Part shown: in pieces, positions 60,156-64,000 of the stretch
How the letters are laid out: each line of letters opens with the position of its first letter
Position numbering within the stretch: position 1 is the first letter of the stretch
NCBI GenBank assembly: GCA_035772735.1
Contig: JASDFA010000010.1
Coordinates: forward strand, 30,443,501-30,507,500
From: Datura wrightii
Lineage: Eukaryota > Streptophyta > Magnoliopsida > Solanales > Solanaceae
Length of the DNA: 64,000 nucleotides
Reading direction: 5' to 3'
Notes under the pieces: model-generated
What the model was told of the DNA's origin: nothing
Database searches by the model: none
What the model saw: only the letters and a program-made list of their open reading frames with translations
Made by a program: the position numbers and the translations under genes

Positions 60156-61731
60156 TGATCTCGGGCTAAAATAGCATGCTCGAGTGATGCTTTATACCTT
60201 AATTTAGTCTTGTTTATCTAATTTATTTTATACATTTTCATGTAATTTTATATAAATGTGAATACATGTACTAACCAACATGATTAGTCTTTGTTTTGTA
60301 GGTTTTAATGAATTTGAGGTACTAATTCATAAGTTGGTGAAGTAGAGAAATGGAGTCGGGAGCAATTGGCGAAAGTCGGCAAGGAGCATGCCATGGCAAG
60401 GCTGGCCGCGCTAGGCAGCGTGACACGTTGTGCGTGTGTCGCGCCCAGCGCTGTGTCACGCCCATGCCAGGTGCGCGAGAAGAGGCAGCAGGCAGGCAGG
60501 CTCCAGTGCACCAGCGCCGTGCCACGCTAGGCCAGCTGCGCGATAGAGCAAGGCCAACGGGCTGCATGAGCAGCGTGTCACGCTGGCAGCACGGTGACAC
60601 TCGGCAGTTTTGGCATCCTGAGGCAATTTCCAGAGAGCCTCCGCATTACCTCCGTGTCACGGAGGCAGTGCTCCGCGATACACTCCGTGACACGGAGCCA
60701 TTCCACGACAGGCTTAATTTTGCACATTTCACATTTACTATAAATAGGTCCCTTAGCTCCTAAAACCATTTTGTCACGATTTTATTTTGGAAAACCACCT
60801 AGGAGTGAAGGGAGAAGTGGGAGAACTCACCTAGGGTTTGGCAAATTCCCTTCTCTTCTACCAATTCTTGTAAGTATGTTAATTTAGTTGTAGTTTCTTG
60901 TAGTTTTATGAACATGAATGGCTAGAACCCTTCCTCTAGGGTTGAAGCCATGAATTATGAATGTGTTTCTATGAAATTGTGTTGGAATTAAGTTATTGAT
61001 TGTTGTTTTGTCTTGCATTCTGGATTATTGGTTGTTTTGATGATTGATCACCATGAAAACATACAAGTTAATTTGGGCAATTTCTTGAGAAAGCATTTAC
61101 CTAGGTCAGAACATGAGAAGGTGAGGAGCATGACCGTATCTCATGATATAATTTGTCTTAGGATAGAAATATACCTAATGCCTTGCTTGGTTGATAAAAC
61201 AGAATTATTTAGAGACCGACTTAGGTTTATCACATCACCACTCAAAGAAGTAGTTGTGTGGCTAAGTTGAGTTAAATGATTAGGTGCACGAGAGTCCCTA
61301 CTCATTTCCACGTAAACCACATCCACGTAATTAATTGCCCACGAACTAGAAGTAGCATCCTCGCTCACAATGATGCAGTGAGGCTAGTTTGTCGTGTTTA
61401 GAGGCTTGAAAGGCCCTGAGCATGCAATTCTAATTATGTGAGACGACAATCGACAGTTTCATACTTAACCCATTGCAATTCGTGATAGCACATGATTATC
61501 TGGTTTTAACTCTATGTTGCTCCTAGAGTGAATTCAGAATATTTCGTTGACCAAAACTAGACTTAATTACACCTCCCTCGAAACCTTCTCTAATCAACAC
61601 TTGCGGTATTTAATATCACACTTGAACTAGATAGTTAGAGGAATGGGTCCAGTACCTGTGGGTTTGACATTTCGGTTCTTAAAAATGGCCACTATATTAC
61701 TTGTACGACCCGTACACTTGCGGGCATAACA
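60156..61731 (+). mobile_element. Unrelated solo LTR (Tat/Athila-like?) in element 3
   Basis: 1576 bp, TGATCTCGGGC to GCGGGCATAACA, with perfect 5-bp duplications GTAGC (60151-60155 and 61732-61736). A TATAAATA box near 60740 after a GC-rich U3 suggests + orientation. The GC-rich part (60350-60710) is packed with CGTGACACG/CGTGTCACG words. The end (ATATTACTTGTACGACCCG) resembles Athila/Tat-type LTR ends; this family call is inference. Confidence 0.85.
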
Positions 61732-61736
61732 GTAGC

Positions 61737-62180
61737 ATCCTTAACCCTAATAAGATGGTATACACAACCTTTGGAGATCATCTTTTTGGCTTTAAGATAG
61801 GAAATAGAACGACCTATAAGCACAATTGAACTACCCTTCCATTCTAGGACTGGCTCACCTGGAAATCTGAACTACTACCCCGATTCTACAAGTAATTGAG
61901 GCATAACATACAAATAGTCAATCCATGCCGAGGATAACATCAAAATCGATCATGGCTAACTCTACTAGTCTGCTGAGGTGACTTTCTGAAGGACTGTGAC
62001 CGGGCAACTTCTATACACCCCTCTAGCTACAGCTGAATCACCCACTGGAGTAGAGACTAAGAAGGGTTCTGACAAGATTTTAGGACTAACTTTGAAACAA
62101 CTAGCGACATAAGGTGACACAAATGACCAGGTAGCCCCTGGATCTAACAAAGCATGTACATCAAGATGAAAGACTCGTCA
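61737..62180 (-). pseudogene. Protease region of element 3 (broken)
   Basis: 61965-62150 reads LDPGATWSFVSPYVAS, VSPKILSEPF and ARGVYRSCPVTVLQKVTSAD. The distal part, ILGMDW-like (61910-61960) and EWKGSSIVLIGRSISYLKA-like (61780-61870), is in other frames. It adjoins the solo LTR that separates it from RT. Confidence 0.85.
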
Positions 62181-63530
62181 CATACCAGTGACTACATCCG
62201 GGGAGACCTCCTGCTCCTGGCGAGATGCTAAGGCATATAATATGTTTTGGTGTTGACCGCCACCCGTGTTAGTAAATTCCCTTTGCTGGGATGGGCATGC
62301 GGGTGGAGCTGCTGAACTGGAAGCTGGGCCTTGGCCCCTATCATGGATCTGTCTAGCTGCTGGGCAATCTCTGAGCATATGTCCGGGCTTTCCGCACCCG
62401 AAGCAAGAACCTATACCCGCCAAACACTGACCCGTGTGCCCTGACGACACCTGCTGCAAATTGGGATACTGAAATCCGTGGGCCTGCTGCTCTGACCCCT
62501 ATAGCCTGATGCTCGTCCTCTCTAGTCATGCCTAGGTATGGATGGCACACTCATCGTTGAAGACGTTAGGGCTAAAGATCTCTGGTGGGACTGCTGTCGG
62601 TGCCCACCACCTGGCCTCGGCTGAGAGAACCTATAACTGTCTGTCCTAGCCCTCTTGGCCTCTCTCTAAGATGCGCCACCTCCATCTGCTAGGCATACAA
62701 GACTATCCAAGGAAAATCCATATCCTGATGGAGCATGGTGATTCCGCAATCCTTGTCTAGATAGTCCACCACCCCATGAACAAACCCACTCACTCGCGCC
62801 TTCTGATCAACCACTAACTCTGGCGCGTACTTTGACAGACGAGTGAAATTTAGGGCATATTCCTACACTGTCATCTTCCCCTATTTTAGATTCACGAACT
62901 CGTACACCTTCAACTCCCTCATCTCATGAGGGAAGAACCAATCTAGGAAAGCGACGTGAAACTCCTTCCAACTGATAGGGCCTGCTTCGGCTGCCCTACT
63001 ATCCTTCCACTGTTTAAACCAAATGTGTGCGACTTCCTTCAACTGATATGAGGCCAAATCAGCACACTCTTCTCCATTCACCCCCATGACCTAGGTGATC
63101 TTCAGAATCTCTTCAACAAACTTATGTGGATCCTCGTCCACCTTTGACCCAAGAAACTCTAGTGGGTTCATCCTTAGGAAATCTCTAACTCATGCTACCG
63201 CCGCATTCCCGTTATGCGGGACATGCACCACTTCCTGCTGGTTGACTTGGGCGATCAAAGCCTGCGCTAGCATCTGAATGGCTGCCCTGAATTCAACATG
63301 GGCAACCGGCTCCGGTGCATGGTGCTCATGGGTTGGTGGGGCTTGTTGGTGCCCGTCCCTATTGCCATCCTCGTGGCCATTTCCATTTCCATTTCTTATG
63401 TCGTTAACTCTGCAGGGATGCATGATTCTGCAATTGTGAATAACACGAGTTAGAAAGACAGAGAGACATTTCACCGCATGACATAGATCATGAAAGAAGG
63501 GAACATTTCCTAAACATCTCATATCCTCTT
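62181..63530 (-). pseudogene. gag of element 3 (broken)
   Basis: Nucleocapsid: 62178-62459 has the intact zinc knuckle CFGCGKPGHMLRDC. Capsid: 62881-63087 reads LASYQLKEVAHIWFKQWKDS and PISWKEFHVAFLDWFFPHEM. The N-terminal part (63190-63522) reads HAPEPVAHVEFRAAIQMLAQ and ALIAQVNQQEVVHVPHNGNA. Frame changes separate the three parts. Confidence 0.87.
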
Positions 63531-63616
63531 TGTCATAAGTGTGGCATGCTTCACACCCATGAAAAAAACTCTACTTAACGCGGTTTTCAGACACCCCAAG
63601 ACACTTCAAAACCTAT

Positions 63617-63629
63617 TGCTCTGATACCA
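63617..63629 (-). other. tRNA-iMet primer-binding site, element 3
   Basis: Minus strand TGGTATCAGAGCA four bases inside the 5' LTR; same as element 2. Confidence 0.95.
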
Positions 63630-63633
63630 AGTT

Positions 63634-64000
63634 TGTCATGACCCGAACATGGGCTCGGATCAAGACACGGGATAAGGAGCCCGAGAGACTCCAAGTCGGC
63701 CCATGGCATGAACATATATCTAACTCAATCAAGTAAAGAGGAAGACTTAACATAATAAACATGGTAGAAATCCAAACATAACATAACAATCTGAATATAC
63801 AACCCATGTCTGAACTTGAATACAATCTATTGTTTGAAAACCTCTAATTATGACGAGTTGATGGGACAAGACCCCAACTAACTCTATAAGTCTGAAACTA
63901 AATATTTGAGGATAACTAATAACAAATGGTCCTTGGGAGATGAGGACTCATCAATAGAGACTAGATGCTAACTCCAGAAGCTGGCTAGTGAAGGGCTGAG
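63634..64000 (-). repeat. 5' LTR of element 3, partial (window end)
   Basis: Starts TGTCATGACCC; colinear with 54635-55000 of LTR E. The rest lies outside the window. Confidence 0.92.

Larger units (their letters stand above)
54635..64000 (-). mobile_element. Element 3: Ty3/gypsy chromovirus, truncated, running off the window
   Basis: Minus orientation. 3' LTR E starts at 54635 (TGTCACGACCT) and is interrupted by solo LTR F; it is fused near 58288 directly to integrase. RNase H, RT, then an unrelated solo LTR (60156-61731), protease, gag, primer site (63617-63629) and the start of the 5' LTR at 63634 follow. The first 350 bp of the two LTRs match well (about 90% by eye). It lacks the integrase core, chromodomain, polypurine tract and U3 of its 3' LTR, so it is immobile. 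TSD cannot be tested because the right end lies outside. Confidence 0.9.

Noticed and set aside
60350..60763. 137-codon frame and opposite-strand frames in the GC-rich solo LTR
   Set aside because: High GC removes stops by chance on both strands, and the sequence is repeated palindromic words rather than a protein pattern.

Overview
The window is plant nuclear DNA: spliced genes with GT-AG introns (one GC-AG), AT-rich intergenic DNA, and thick layers of Ty3/gypsy LTR retrotransposons. The tRNA-iMet primer site, the TGT(C/T)ACGACCC / GGGGTATAACA LTR ends and the chromovirus-type polyprotein suggest a eudicot, most likely Solanaceae; that placement is inference from family resemblance, since no search was run.

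Left end (1-8330) is the genic part. The last four exons of a fatty acyl-CoA reductase (FAR, + strand) end at 1043. Tail-to-tail with it lies a complete eight-exon gene (- strand, 8330 to 1964) for a lipid phosphate phosphatase delta / sphingoid-base-1-phosphate phosphatase. Its exons sum to 1224 nt (407 residues plus stop) with all phases consistent. Two large introns hold a three-copy CT compound minisatellite and two Mutator-like MITEs. A hAT-like MITE sits upstream of the gene.

Middle (about 10540-49283) is one old, stop-riddled + strand Ty3/gypsy element, 'P', that has been a target for later insertions. From small to large: solo LTR S1 (16638-23256, TSD AGAGG) contains an Ogre/Tat-like solo LTR (18248-22508, TSD TCGAT). 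Solo LTR X (24079-47503, TSD GTTTC) contains element 1 (26673-47029, TSD CTACC), which contains element 2 (33457-43585, TSD TGCTT). This gives four levels, P > X > 1 > 2, each insertion supported by matching 5-bp target duplications. Element 1 also carries a recent 1778-bp tandem duplication of its RT-RNaseH-integrase segment.

Right (about 50060-54634) is a decayed DEMETER/ROS1-like DNA demethylase gene: HhH-GPD glycosylase, Fe-S cysteines and C-terminal domain are recognisable, but the catalytic Asp codon is Gly and there are a stop and a frameshift. It is cut by element 3 (54635 to beyond 64000), whose 3' LTR holds solo LTR F (55700-57959) and whose gag-pol junction holds an unrelated solo LTR (60156-61731, TSD GTAGC).

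No intact retrotransposon polyprotein was seen. Apart from the two left-end genes the window looks like decaying repeat DNA. I found no credible new multi-gene system; the most informative signals are the resolved nesting, the internal tandem duplication, the demethylase pseudogene, and repeated palindromes in LTR U3 regions.
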